A stretch of 64,000 nt of DNA from SHVO01 sp050250575 (GCA_050250575.1 JBFWOJ010000013.1:48802-112801), one strand, 5' to 3'. Counted from the first letter of the stretch, positions 26,762 through 36,139 are shown. The notes: generated from the sequence alone by a model not told the origin. Made by a program: numbers and translations.

Positions 26762-28270
26762 TTACATCTTGAACGTTACGCGAGCTTCCAACGCGTGCAT
26801 CTTGGTACGGCTGGAGAAGAATCCGTTATAGCCCGCCGAGAACGAGACATTGTCGTCGACATTGCCCACCAGATGAACACCGGCGCGCACGCCGCTCATG
26901 CCCGGCGAACGGATGAGCGTCGTGAAGGTCGCCGACGAGCCGGCGAACTGCGTCGCGATCGTGCTCTTGCCGTCCTCCAGCAGGTAGCGATAACCGGCCG
27001 CCAGCCGCACGCCCACGCCGTCGGCGCCCATCGGCACGCGGAAGGCCGCGCCCAGCTCGGCCGCCGCCTGTTTCTCCTTGTGCTTGGGGACGACGAGGCT
27101 GACGCTGCTCGCGCCGGTCTCGCTATAAGCGTCCATGGTCGCGGTGTGGTAGTCGAGCAAGCCGTACGGCGCGATCTCCGAATCACCGTCGAGGGCGATC
27201 GGCACCGAGACCTTGGCGCCGATCGAGAACACCTTGCCGTCGTGCTCACTCGTCGCGGTCCGGGCGAGGCTCGCGATGGCGCGGCTGGTATCGGCTTTGA
27301 CGAAACCGTAACCAAGCACCGCGGCGAAATTCACGCCCTCGCCGCCGCCGGCGAAATGCGCCTGGATCGCGGTGGTCTTCACGCCGGTTTCGCCGAGGTT
27401 ATTGCGGAATTCGTCCTTGCCGTCCGAATAACCGACCGCGAGACCGACGCTGCCGCCGCCGCCGATGCCGTAATCGAAGCCCGCCATGACGAACGGCCGC
27501 GAACTCTTCGCGCCGGCCGTGGCCGTATCCGTATCGCGCTTCCCGAACACCACGCCGCCGCCGACGAAACCGGCGAACCCTTCGCGGCCCATGCCGGCGG
27601 TGTCCTCTGCATGATCGAACAGCGCACTCTGGAAACCTTCCATCGCTTCCACCGCCTGGCGGCCCGACGAATAGAGGGTGCGGCCCGAAAGGTCCTCAAG
27701 CGCGGTCGCGCGCGTGGCGTTGGTCTGCGACGCGGCAAACCGTCCCATCAAGACCTGATCGAGATCGGTGTTGCGGCCAGCCGAGGCATCGAGGGCCGCC
27801 GCTACCAGCATCTGCGTGTCCGTCGTCGCCGCCGGCGCGAGGCTCGCGCGGAAGATCTGGCCGCGGATTTCCCCACCCGGGTTCAGCTGCGTGTGGAACT
27901 GCATGTAGAGCCCGGCATTGTTCAGGTTCGCGAGCTCCGCATTCGGGATCGCCCACACCAGGGGGCCGACCGGGCTCACCGGCGGCGTCGGCGTGAAGCC
28001 GAAGATCACCGGCCCGTTCACGCCCGCGGGACCGCGGTGAATATGGCCGACCGTCAGCGGGCTGGTGCCGTTGGTGGCGATGTTATGAGTCGCATAGACC
28101 GTCGCGCTGGTCTGTGCGTCGTCGAGGATCAGGAACCCGAGACCCGTCGCAGAGGAAGGAGTCGGCGCTCCTTCGTATCGCATGTTGGAGATATACAGCG
28201 TACCGGCCTGCGCGCTTGTCGCGCCCAGCACCGCGATGGCCGTACCAAGAAGCAGTCTCGACTTTTTCAT
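26762..28270 (-). CDS. CHRD-domain autotransporter-like outer-membrane protein
   Basis: A 502-residue protein with a signal peptide (ending ATSAQA), a CHRD (chordin-like) domain at about 23-145 (VGHIHRGPAGVNGPVIFGF, FHTQLNPGGEIRGQIF), a helical linker, and an autotransporter-type beta-barrel from about 235 to the end. The last residues are EARVTFKM, so the usual C-terminal Phe is replaced by Met. AAGGGGG upstream supports the ATG at 28270. The passenger is small. CHRD domains are His-containing beta folds of uncertain bacterial function. It is followed by the OM barrel and MerP/MerT-like genes. Confidence 0.82.
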   Translation of the reverse strand: MKKSRLLLGTAIAVLGATSAQAGTLYISNMRYEGAPTPSSATGLGFLILDDAQTSATVYATHNIATNGTSPLTVGHIHRGPAGVNGPVIFGFTPTPPVSPVGPLVWAIPNAELANLNNAGLYMQFHTQLNPGGEIRGQIFRASLAPAATTDTQMLVAAALDASAGRNTDLDQVLMGRFAASQTNATRATALEDLSGRTLYSSGRQAVEAMEGFQSALFDHAEDTAGMGREGFAGFVGGGVVFGKRDTDTATAGAKSSRPFVMAGFDYGIGGGGSVGLAVGYSDGKDEFRNNLGETGVKTTAIQAHFAGGGEGVNFAAVLGYGFVKADTSRAIASLARTATSEHDGKVFSIGAKVSVPIALDGDSEIAPYGLLDYHTATMDAYSETGASSVSLVVPKHKEKQAAAELGAAFRVPMGADGVGVRLAAGYRYLLEDGKSTIATQFAGSSATFTTLIRSPGMSGVRAGVHLVGNVDDNVSFSAGYNGFFSSRTKMHALEARVTFKM

Positions 28271-28352
28271 GTATTCCCCCTTCGGGATCTGGAATGCTAC
28301 CCACGAGAAACAAGAAAACACACAGACGTGCTGAGAAATGAAACCGCCGGGA

Positions 28353-29177
28353 TCAGGAGTGCGGCATTCCCGGCATCGGAGTCGGACGCGGCGGATCGTC
28401 CGGGTTCACCGGCGCGGCAATGGTCGACATGCATCCGGCGCTGAAGTCGTCGAAGTTCGTGCTCCCCGGCAACCCTTCGCTATAGGACAACGCGACACCC
28501 GCCGGCGCGGGGTCGGCCATGGCCATCATCGAGATCACGTCGGCGGTGATGGGCGGCGAGGTTTCCGCCGCGATCTCGCTCATGGTTCTGGTGACCGCCC
28601 CGTAAGAGGGCACCTGTGGACTTTGCCAGACGAAGGATGTCCCCGCGCTGTCGTGGAAGGTTACGCGCAGGGAACGCGTCTCCGCCGTTGCGTTGGTCAG
28701 GCGTACGATCCCCGTGAGTCCGCGGGACGGTGCGCTGACGAACGGCAGCGACAGGGGATCGGCCATCAGCACCATGCCGCAGGTCGACACATGCGCCCAA
28801 TGCCCGCTGTCGGGCGTCCAGCTCGCGTGTTGCACATGGCCGATCAGCCCGGCGATCGACAGCACGAGCACCGGCGGAATGGCACGACCGGTCAGCGGCG
28901 GATCGCTCTGCTCGATCATCGCCTGCGACCAGGTCTCGAACGTTCCGCCCGGCGGCAACGTCGGCGATAGCCACGTGCCGATCGCCACTCCCGTCACCGC
29001 ATCGTGCATGCGCACGCGTACGGTCGCCGCTTTGCCGTCGCTGTTGGACAGACGCAGATAGGATTGCACCGCGAGGCCGGTCGAAAATCCGGGAATAACG
29101 AGGTCGTTCTCGGCATGCGCCGCCGAGGCGATCAGGACAGCGGCAAGCCCCGCAACAACTCTCCGGTACACGCGCAT
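28353..29177 (-). CDS. Secreted protein of unknown function
   Basis: A 274-residue protein with a signal peptide (VLIASAAHA) and two similar beta-rich halves containing LRLSNSDGKAATVRVRMHD and VRLTNATAETRSLRVTFHD, which look like an internal duplication of an Ig-like or bacterial pseudo-repeat domain. The C-terminal tail is Pro-rich (DDPPRPTPMPGMPHS). No family is recognised. It is the first gene of the minus-strand envelope run, 82 bp upstream of the CHRD-autotransporter. Confidence 0.72.
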   Translation of the reverse strand: MRVYRRVVAGLAAVLIASAAHAENDLVIPGFSTGLAVQSYLRLSNSDGKAATVRVRMHDAVTGVAIGTWLSPTLPPGGTFETWSQAMIEQSDPPLTGRAIPPVLVLSIAGLIGHVQHASWTPDSGHWAHVSTCGMVLMADPLSLPFVSAPSRGLTGIVRLTNATAETRSLRVTFHDSAGTSFVWQSPQVPSYGAVTRTMSEIAAETSPPITADVISMMAMADPAPAGVALSYSEGLPGSTNFDDFSAGCMSTIAAPVNPDDPPRPTPMPGMPHS

Positions 29178-29329
29178 TCCCCTAAACCCTTGCCGGAGAT
29201 AGACTTTCTTACATTGGCAAAAAGACGCCAGCGCTTAATTTTTCGCAGGTAAGGGAATAACTTACGCGTTGCGGACGTCATCGGCTCCGAACGAAAAAAT
29301 TGAGCCAATTTCAATGACTTGAGGTGGAT

Positions 29330-29677
29330 ATGACCTGGACTTATGCGGCGCCGATCGGCCTCTTGCTGATCTCGAACGTGTTCATGACCTTCGCCTGGTA
29401 CGGTCAGCTCAAGTTCCCGGGCACCAGCTTATGGCTGGTCATTCCCATCAGTTGGGGCATCGCCTTCTTTGAATACTGCCTCGCCGTGCCCGCGAACCGC
29501 ATCGGATATCAGGTCTACTCCGCCGCCCAGCTGAAGACGATGCAGGAGGTGATCACGCTGGCGGTGTTCGCCGTGTTCTCCGTCACCTACCTCGGCGAAG
29601 CTCTGAAATGGAATCACCTCGCGGCTTTCGGCTGCCTCGTGCTCGCGGCGTTCTTCGCATTCAATAAGTGGAGCTGA
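29330..29677 (+). CDS. DUF486 / DMT-family small membrane protein
   Basis: A 115-residue, four-span protein that matches DUF486: LLLISNVFMTFAWYGQLKF, SWGIAFFEYCLAVPANRIG, AAQLKTMQEVITLAVFAVFS and a C-terminal AFFAFNKWS. It belongs to the drug/metabolite transporter superfamily by fold; the substrate is unknown. GAGG five bases before the ATG at 29330 decides the start over the GTG at 29324. Confidence 0.88.
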   Translation: MTWTYAAPIGLLLISNVFMTFAWYGQLKFPGTSLWLVIPISWGIAFFEYCLAVPANRIGYQVYSAAQLKTMQEVITLAVFAVFSVTYLGEALKWNHLAAFGCLVLAAFFAFNKWS

Positions 29678-29709
29678 GGCGATTCACCCGAGCGCGGCGC
29701 GCCGCGGTC

Positions 29710-31278
29710 TCAGTGCGTGTGCTCTTCTTTCGAGGCGCTGCCCTTGGCCGGGCCGCACGCGCACACGAAATTGCCCAACGCCTGCGCGACGTCCTCGCCC
29801 GACCGCATGCGGTCAAGAAGATCGCGGGCATAGTCGGCCCCGTTCTTGAAGTGCGGCGCGTAGGCCAGCGGCAATAAGAGTTGGCGCGCTTCGTTCTTCA
29901 TCCCCGTGCGCAACAGCGCGATCGCGGATTCCAGCCGGAACTCCTCGACGTTGGGTGCGAGTTCGTAGGCGCGCAGCAGCACGTTTACCGTGTTCTCATC
30001 GGGCGTGCCGCCTTTGGCCATGGCCGCCAGCGAATAGAGGTACAGCGACGGATAGTGGTTCTCGTCGAGCTGGAAGGCGCGCGTGGCATGGCTGCGCGCT
30101 TCCTGCCACAGCGCGTCGCGCTGCGCCGGCCGCGCGCGGCCGTCTTCGATGTAGCGCAGCGCCTGAAGGTACGGCGTGTTGACGTCGTTCGGAGCGGTCG
30201 CCTCGAGGCGGGCCAGAGTTCGGTCGGCATTGTCGAAATCGCCGGCCTTGATCTCCGCCAATGCCAGCGTGCGCAGAACGAAGGAGTTGCCTTCGAATTT
30301 CGCCGCGCCTTTGCGCAGCTTAGGCAGCAGCCGCGCGACTTCCTTCGGCTTGTCGTAGTTCATGACAAGGCGCGCGTTCATCAACAGGAACTTGTCCTCG
30401 GCATCCGAAAGAGCTTCGACCGTGATCGGCGGGGCCTGGCGCGCCGCGCGCTTCACCTGGAAGCCGGGCAGCTCGCGCTTCTTGAGATAAGCGCGCAATT
30501 CCGCGTCCAACGAGTCGAAATCGAGGCCGGTGGTGGCGATCAGCGCCTTTTCCGGCGCTTCGCCCTGGCCGAGGGCCATCAGGAACTTCGGCAGTTGTTC
30601 GCGGCGCTGCGGATCGGCCATGAACCAGCTGACCGCCAGCCAGCTCTCCTCGTAGAACTGGGTGGTGACGTTGCGCGGGTTTGGTGGATCGATGACTTCG
30701 CGGATATGCGCCCACGGCCGGGTCTGCAGCGACCATGCGCGTCCGGGCGTCGCCGCGCCGACGTTCAGAACATCGTCCTTGAACTGCGTCGCGCCGAAAT
30801 ATTCGGCGAAGCCTTCCACGTACCAGGCCGGATAGAACGCCGGGCGATACTGGAGCATGAAGTGATGGGCGTATTCGTGCAGGATGATCGTCCGCGCCGG
30901 CAGGCCGAACAGGTCCTGACGCAGCGCCACGGCGAGGGTCGCGTGCGGCGTGCTGTTGTAAAGGCCGGCGATCCCGTCTTGCGCATAAGGGATCGCTTCT
31001 CGCAGCTGGCGCGCGTTCTTTGTCAGATAGATCGGAAGCTTGTTCGGCGAGGGCGGCGCCGTCGTGCCGGTAAGCAAGCGCATCAACGCGTCATACTCGT
31101 GAAGCTGGCCGACGAACGTGCGCAGCTCGTCTTCCTTGCCGTCGGAATAGACGACGAACAGCGGGCTTTCGGCCCTCAGCCATCTCGCCTGCGCCGTGCC
31201 GGCGAACGCGGTTGCACACAGGACAACGAGCGCCACCAGGCCCAAAGCGCGGCCGCGGCTAACCAATTGGCGGATCAT
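29710..31278 (-). CDS. Exported gluzincin-type metallopeptidase with TPR region (copy 1)
   Basis: A 522-residue exported protein. A signal peptide ends near ARWLRAESP. The HEYAHHFML motif (His134, Glu135, His138) and VEGFAEYF with third ligand Glu155 give the gluzincin zinc site. The C-terminal half is helical TPR-like repeats (YLQALRYIEDGRARPAQRDA, NHYPSLYLYSLAAMA). The last residues are Cys- and His-rich (CACGPAKGSASKEEHTH). A paralogue lies 0.7 kb away, with the same architecture and shared segments. The substrate is unknown. The ATG at 31278 is chosen for the signal peptide. Confidence 0.85.
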   Translation of the reverse strand: MIRQLVSRGRALGLVALVVLCATAFAGTAQARWLRAESPLFVVYSDGKEDELRTFVGQLHEYDALMRLLTGTTAPPSPNKLPIYLTKNARQLREAIPYAQDGIAGLYNSTPHATLAVALRQDLFGLPARTIILHEYAHHFMLQYRPAFYPAWYVEGFAEYFGATQFKDDVLNVGAATPGRAWSLQTRPWAHIREVIDPPNPRNVTTQFYEESWLAVSWFMADPQRREQLPKFLMALGQGEAPEKALIATTGLDFDSLDAELRAYLKKRELPGFQVKRAARQAPPITVEALSDAEDKFLLMNARLVMNYDKPKEVARLLPKLRKGAAKFEGNSFVLRTLALAEIKAGDFDNADRTLARLEATAPNDVNTPYLQALRYIEDGRARPAQRDALWQEARSHATRAFQLDENHYPSLYLYSLAAMAKGGTPDENTVNVLLRAYELAPNVEEFRLESAIALLRTGMKNEARQLLLPLAYAPHFKNGADYARDLLDRMRSGEDVAQALGNFVCACGPAKGSASKEEHTH

Positions 31279-31529
31279 TCCTCTCCCAGCTCCCAAGCGG
31301 GTCATCGCACGCCCGAAAAATATATCGCGAACGCGCTGCGCCGTGGGTTACCGGTGTTCCAGGCTGTCAATAATGTAAGCGGTTTCGCCTGCCAAAACCG
31401 TTCCTTTCACAAGCCCAAGTTGCCAAATACGACGCAGGGCTGTGTGCGCCGGATTTGTCGCCGTGCCTTCATGCCGGCGTATTCAGCCGTGGCAGGCTCC
31501 CGGGCGGGCATAGCCGAGGGACTCGAGCG

Positions 31530-31862
31530 ATGCCGCACGGCGATCAATCATCATCCGCACGGACACGAGTCGCACGGCATCGACTGGAAGGTCCACGGGG
31601 TGAAGGTTATCCCCGGAAATCAGCTCGATTCCAACATGGCGCAAACACCGGGAATGCACCGCCAGGCGGCGATTTCATCTTCGTGCCGCCTTTCGTTCCG
31701 CACCAGGAGATCAATGCATCCAGCGACGAGACTCTCGAAGGTGTGCTGGTGCGCAGCGACAACGAAGTGGTCGCCATCAATCTCGAGGTCGAGCCCGTCG
31801 AGAAACCCGAAACCGTGCTCTGGGTCGATCCCGTGCACCGTCATCCCGACGAAAAGAAGTAA
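31530..31862 (+). pseudogene. Degraded cupin-domain gene (frameshift and internal deletion)
   Basis: The C-terminal half reads as an intact cupin end (GGDFIFVPPFVPHQEINAS onward to VDPVHRHPDEKK). The N-terminal half, in another frame, reads GIDWKVHGVKVIPGNQLDSN followed by MAQTPGMHRQAA, the usual start of this family. The central block with the HxH metal motif is missing, and the join is at a shared GGCGGCGATTTC-like sequence. An initial ATG (31530) with GAGGGA upstream is in a third register. At least one frameshift and one deletion therefore disable the gene. It lies between the two gluzincin/TPR paralogues. Confidence 0.7.
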
Positions 31863-31940
31863 AGCAAGCGCCTTGCGAGGGGGAATGGATGAAGACGACG
31901 TTGGCTTTAAGCGCCGCGCTGAGACTCTGCTGGCGCGGCG

Positions 31941-33449
31941 CTAGTCCTCGTCCGCGTCGAAATCGCCGAGCTGCTGGGGCACTTCGGCGCCGGCTTCCAT
32001 CTGCGCGATCAACGATCTCGCGCGGCGCACCTTCTCGTTCTCGTGCGGGGAATTTGCCAGCGTTTGAAGCACGGCGATGCCTTCTTTCACCCGTCCGGTG
32101 CGGTAGAAAGCGATGCCAAGCTCGACCTTGATGTCGCTGACTTGCGGCGCCAGTTGATGCGCCAGTGCAAGCACGTTCAGCGTATTCTCGTTCGGCGTCG
32201 CGCCGTTCTCCAGCACGGCAAGCGCGTACAGATACAGCGACGGATAATGATTCGGATCGCGCTTGTGGGCCTGCGCCGCCGGTGCTTTTACCTGCGCCCA
32301 CAGCTCCGCGCGCCTCTCGGGTTCGCGCACGCCCGCCATCAGGTACCGCAGGGCCTTCAGGAAAGGCGTCTGGACGCTCGACGGATCGAGACTCTCCAGT
32401 TTCGCAAGCGCCGCGTCGGCCGAGGTCGCGTCGCCGAGGATCATTTCGGCACTGGCCAGGGTCTGAATTGCGAGCACGTCGTCGGGGAATTTGGCTGAGC
32501 GCCGCCGCACGGACGCCAGGAAATCCTCCTCGCCGCCGGGGACTTCGTACTGCAGGCGCGCGTGCGCAAGAAGAAGGCTGTCGGCCGATGGCGGCAGCAC
32601 ATCGACCTTGATTTCGACCGGAACCGGCTTGCGCGGGATGTTGAGGCCTACCACCTTGCCTTTCTTAAGGTAGCCGCGGAGCACCGCATCGAAGGCGGCG
32701 AAATCCATGTCGAAGGCGGCGACGAAAGCCTTCTCCAGATCCTCGCCGCGAGCGACGGAGGCGAGATATGTCATCATTTTTCGCCGCCGCTCCGGATCGC
32801 TCAGCATGTAGTGCACGATCAACCAGCTGTGCGCGTGAAACTCCCGGGCGTAGTCGATTTTGCCGCGCGGGGCGAGCACGCGCGCCGACGGGCCTAAAGA
32901 TCCGTCCAGTAGCTCGTAAGCGCGGCCCGGCATCGCGCCCCCGACCTGCAAGATGCCCGGCATGAATTCGACCGTCGAAAAATATTCCGCGAAGCCTTCG
33001 GTGAACCAGGCGGGATAGGTCGCCGGATGGTAATGCAGCATGAAATGGTGCGCGTATTCGTGAAACAGGATGTGTTCGGGCGTAATCATGGTACCGGGCG
33101 TCACGCGAATCGCAAATGCCATCGCCGCGCGCGGATAGGCCGCGTAGACACCTGCGGTGCTCCGCCGCAGGCTCGGAAAGACTTCGCGCAGCTCGCCGTT
33201 ATGCCGGAGCAGATAGATGGTGAACTTGTTCGCCGCGGGAACGGCGCTTGCATTGCTCAATCGCCGCAACAGATCGTCGAACTCGTGCAGTTTCGAAATG
33301 AACTCCCGCAGCGCGGGTTCTTCCCCTTCGCTGTAGATGATGAACTTCGAGCTTTCTCCGCGCATCCAGCGCGCATCGGCCGCCGCCGGCCAAAGCGCCA
33401 CAAGGAGAATCAGGCCTGCAAGGATCCTTCCGAGAAACGTGGTCGCCAT
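31941..33449 (-). CDS. Exported gluzincin-type metallopeptidase with TPR region (copy 2)
   Basis: A 502-residue paralogue of the 29710 gene with the same order: signal peptide ending near ADARWMRGESS, HEYAHHFML (His130, Glu131, His134), TEGFAEYF with Glu151, and helical TPR-like repeats (DPNHYPSLYLYALAVLENGATPNENTLNVL, nearly the same phrase as copy 1). Copy 2 lacks the Cys/His tail of copy 1 and ends in QQLGDFDADED. The upstream glycosyltransferase gene on the same strand ends 47 bp before the start, so they may be co-transcribed. Periplasmic location is inferred. Confidence 0.85.
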   Translation of the reverse strand: MATTFLGRILAGLILLVALWPAAADARWMRGESSKFIIYSEGEEPALREFISKLHEFDDLLRRLSNASAVPAANKFTIYLLRHNGELREVFPSLRRSTAGVYAAYPRAAMAFAIRVTPGTMITPEHILFHEYAHHFMLHYHPATYPAWFTEGFAEYFSTVEFMPGILQVGGAMPGRAYELLDGSLGPSARVLAPRGKIDYAREFHAHSWLIVHYMLSDPERRRKMMTYLASVARGEDLEKAFVAAFDMDFAAFDAVLRGYLKKGKVVGLNIPRKPVPVEIKVDVLPPSADSLLLAHARLQYEVPGGEEDFLASVRRRSAKFPDDVLAIQTLASAEMILGDATSADAALAKLESLDPSSVQTPFLKALRYLMAGVREPERRAELWAQVKAPAAQAHKRDPNHYPSLYLYALAVLENGATPNENTLNVLALAHQLAPQVSDIKVELGIAFYRTGRVKEGIAVLQTLANSPHENEKVRRARSLIAQMEAGAEVPQQLGDFDADED

Positions 33450-33496
33450 GCATGGTCTCCCGGAGTTCTTATGCGCGGTATTTGCGTCGAAGTGTT

Positions 33497-34918
33497 CTAC
33501 AGCGGTATCGCGCGCGGGCTGACTTCAGCCTCGCACGGATCCTCGGGCAGCGTGCCGCGCTCCGGTTGGCTGGAGTCGAGCGACGCCGCCGCCGCGGCCA
33601 GCATCTCCATCACCAGTTCCCGCCGGTTGTGGCGTTCGCACCACGACTTACGCGCCGGCGTATCCCAGGGCCGGTTGCTTGACATCAGCCTGGTCAGGGC
33701 GGTTTCCAGCGCCTGATCGTCGCCGGCAGGAACCGTAACGCCTGCATCCAGCCGGTCGACGATTTCGGCCGCGCCGCCGGTTTGACCGAACACCAGGATC
33801 GGCTGTCCGCTGCGCAGATAGTCGAACGTCTTTAGCGGCACGACACCGTCGTAGACGTGGTCGTTCACCAGGAGCAGCGCCGATGATTCCCGCTGCACCT
33901 CGATGGCCGTCGTCGGTGCGGTTGCCGGCAGGTCGATGACGGTTTTGGGATGACGGCGGGCGAAATCGGCGATCAGGCGCTTGTTGTCGGGCAACTGCTC
34001 GCCGACGAAGATCAGCCTCAACCGCGCCAGGTCCGGACGCCGCGCAAGCAGGTTGTCGCACGACTGCAAGAGGCTCGCGAGCGACCGGTGGTAGCGCCCG
34101 GTGTAGGTCAGCGCGAAAGTCCCCGACTCCTTCGGCAGATGGTTGGTGTCCAAGCGCGCGCGGTCGTGGAAATACGGCTCCCAGCCGTTGGGCGTGGTGA
34201 TGAATTTCGCCGGATCGATATGCGGGAAACCACGGCAGTAGGCGGTCCGCTTCCCGTCCGAAACGAAGCTCACCACGTCGGCGCGCGTCAGGCAGCGAAG
34301 CTCCTCGGCGCGATCGAAGCGGGTCGCGGTGACGAAATCGGGTGTGTTGACCGTCCACTCGTCGCGATATTGCAGCAGCAGCTTCGCGCCGAACACTGAG
34401 GCAAGCCGGCGCGCGGCGGCGAAATTGGCGAAACGCGGCCCCGATCCAATGACCAGCGCCGGTGGACTGCGGAAGAACACGATGGCCGCGGTCACCGCCA
34501 TCGCCAGCGCCGCCAGGAAGCCGCCGTCGATGGAAGGGATGGTCCAGGCGGGATGGAAATGAACTTGGCCGTCGTCGGCGAGGGCGCGCGGCACGCGCGC
34601 TACTTCGACGCCGCTCGGCACCAGGCGCGCCAGGTCCTCGCCGCCGGCGCTCACGTTCCGCGGCGCCGGTCCGCACACCACTTGAACGTGCCACCCGGCA
34701 TCATGCGCATGCCGCACGATCGAGGCGGGCAGGTGCACCCCTGTGGAAGCACAGGGCGGAAACTCCCATGAGACAACCAGCGCCGATCGGGTGTCAGCGG
34801 CTCCGCCGCGAAGGAAGCGAATCACCCGGAGCAACGCGAGCGCGCCGGCGCATATGCCCCACATGAGGAACGCGAGAGGGGTGGTGAACACCATCTTTAC
34901 CGTAGCGTGTAGCGTCAT
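33497..34918 (-). CDS. Glycosyltransferase family 4-like protein with N-terminal membrane segment
   Basis: A 473-residue protein. An N-terminal hydrophobic segment (TTPLAFLMWGICAGALALL) is followed by two Rossmann-like domains: VVSWEFPPCASTGVHLPAS at the acceptor domain, and PNGWEPYFHD, TGRYHRSLASLLQ and PLKTFDYLRSGQPILVFG in the donor domain. This is the GT-B fold of WcaI- or group-1-type transferases that build surface glycans. The gene is divergent from the GT-A gene at 35119 and may be transcribed with the gluzincin gene below it. Confidence 0.83.
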   Translation of the reverse strand: MTLHATVKMVFTTPLAFLMWGICAGALALLRVIRFLRGGAADTRSALVVSWEFPPCASTGVHLPASIVRHAHDAGWHVQVVCGPAPRNVSAGGEDLARLVPSGVEVARVPRALADDGQVHFHPAWTIPSIDGGFLAALAMAVTAAIVFFRSPPALVIGSGPRFANFAAARRLASVFGAKLLLQYRDEWTVNTPDFVTATRFDRAEELRCLTRADVVSFVSDGKRTAYCRGFPHIDPAKFITTPNGWEPYFHDRARLDTNHLPKESGTFALTYTGRYHRSLASLLQSCDNLLARRPDLARLRLIFVGEQLPDNKRLIADFARRHPKTVIDLPATAPTTAIEVQRESSALLLVNDHVYDGVVPLKTFDYLRSGQPILVFGQTGGAAEIVDRLDAGVTVPAGDDQALETALTRLMSSNRPWDTPARKSWCERHNRRELVMEMLAAAAASLDSSQPERGTLPEDPCEAEVSPRAIPL

Positions 34919-35118
34919 TTATTTCCTCGCGGGCCGACGCGGGTGACTACCGCTTAATCGCGAGTCGCCCACGTTGTTCCAGCCGCGCGCGGAAATCTCT
35001 CTCTGCTGGTGTGGTGGCAGGCAAAATTCGCGCGAGTAAGCGTTGTGTGGCATGCGGAACAAGCCCGGCGCGTGTGCGTTGGCGCTCGGGCAACCTTAAT
35101 CCTCACGCCGGAGGTGTC

Positions 35119-36093
35119 ATGACGACGCCCAGAACGCCGACGTTCTCCATCATCATCGAGTGGGAGAATGCACGTTTCGCCGAACTTGACCGGACCCGTA
35201 AGATGCTGCGCGCCTTGCGCGCGCAACTGATCGAGCTTGATCCGCCGTCTTCGCCGCCGGAAGTCCTGTTTCTGTACACCCGCGAGAATATCTCGGGCGA
35301 CATGGTGCAAAGCGTCGTCGCCGAGGAGTTTCGGCCCGCCGGCGTGCCCGCGGCGACGCGCATCATCGCCACCGACGGTCTGCGCTACTACGAACAGAAG
35401 AATTTCGGCGCGCGTCAGTGCGGCGGCGAGATCAAGGTGCTCCTCGATTGCGACGTCGTGCCCGAACCGGGTTGGCTGAAGGCGATCCTCGGCTCGTTTG
35501 CAAATCCTGATGTTCACGTCGCCGCCGGCCAGACCTATATCGAGCACGACAGCCTTTATAGCCGCGCGGTCGCGCTGTACTGGTTCTGTCCGTTGCGCGA
35601 TCCACGCTCCGGTCTGGTGCCCACGGACGTCTTTCACGCCAACAACGTTGCCTTTCGCGCCGAGGTTTTCGACGCTTACCCCTTCCCAGATTTACCCAGC
35701 AACCGCGATCAGTGCCTCCAGCTCGCGCGCCGGCTCACCGCCGCCGGCATCGGGCTTTATACGCAGCGCGAAGCCCGCGCCGGACATCCCGTGCCGCTCG
35801 GCGTCTGGTACTTCATCCGCAAGGCAATCAATGACGGCCGCGATCAGGCGGTGATGCGCGATGCGGTCGAGCGTAGCAATCTTCCCCCCTTCCGGCATGT
35901 CTGGTGGAACTGGCGCAAGGGCGTTGCCAAGAACTTCGGCCGGTTTCGTACGCAGTACCGCGACGTCGGCCTCGGCCCGCTCGGCGCGGCGGGCGGCTTC
36001 GCGATCGCCGTCCTGTGGTGCTCGTTGATGACGGTCGGCGAAATTCTGCACCTCCTGCGCCCCTCGCTCGTCCCGAAACTCTTTCCGGTTTAA
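35119..36093 (+). CDS. Glycosyltransferase family 2 protein
   Basis: A 324-residue GT-A transferase: TFSIIIEWENARFAELDRT start, nucleotide-sugar motif LLDCDVVPEPGWL with Asp110/Asp112, and FHANNVAFRAEVFDAYPF acceptor region. One hydrophobic stretch near the C-terminus (GGFAIAVLWCSLMTVGEILHLL) suggests membrane association. GGAGGTG before the ATG at 35119 fixes the start. It shares a 200-bp divergent region with the GT-B gene at 33497. Confidence 0.85.
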   Translation: MTTPRTPTFSIIIEWENARFAELDRTRKMLRALRAQLIELDPPSSPPEVLFLYTRENISGDMVQSVVAEEFRPAGVPAATRIIATDGLRYYEQKNFGARQCGGEIKVLLDCDVVPEPGWLKAILGSFANPDVHVAAGQTYIEHDSLYSRAVALYWFCPLRDPRSGLVPTDVFHANNVAFRAEVFDAYPFPDLPSNRDQCLQLARRLTAAGIGLYTQREARAGHPVPLGVWYFIRKAINDGRDQAVMRDAVERSNLPPFRHVWWNWRKGVAKNFGRFRTQYRDVGLGPLGAAGGFAIAVLWCSLMTVGEILHLLRPSLVPKLFPV

Positions 36094-36139
36094 CCCTCAC
36101 ATGAAACGGGCGCCTCGCGGCGCCCGGTCACCTTAGCTC

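Noticed and set aside
26795..28444. Plus-strand frame of 549 codons opposite the CHRD-autotransporter
   Set aside because: Antisense to a gene with clear domains; low-complexity Arg/His-rich translation.
29881..31944. Plus-strand frame of 687 codons opposite the gluzincin gene
   Set aside because: Mostly antisense shadow; only its last part (31567-31670) contains the N-terminal remains of the cupin pseudogene, reported separately.
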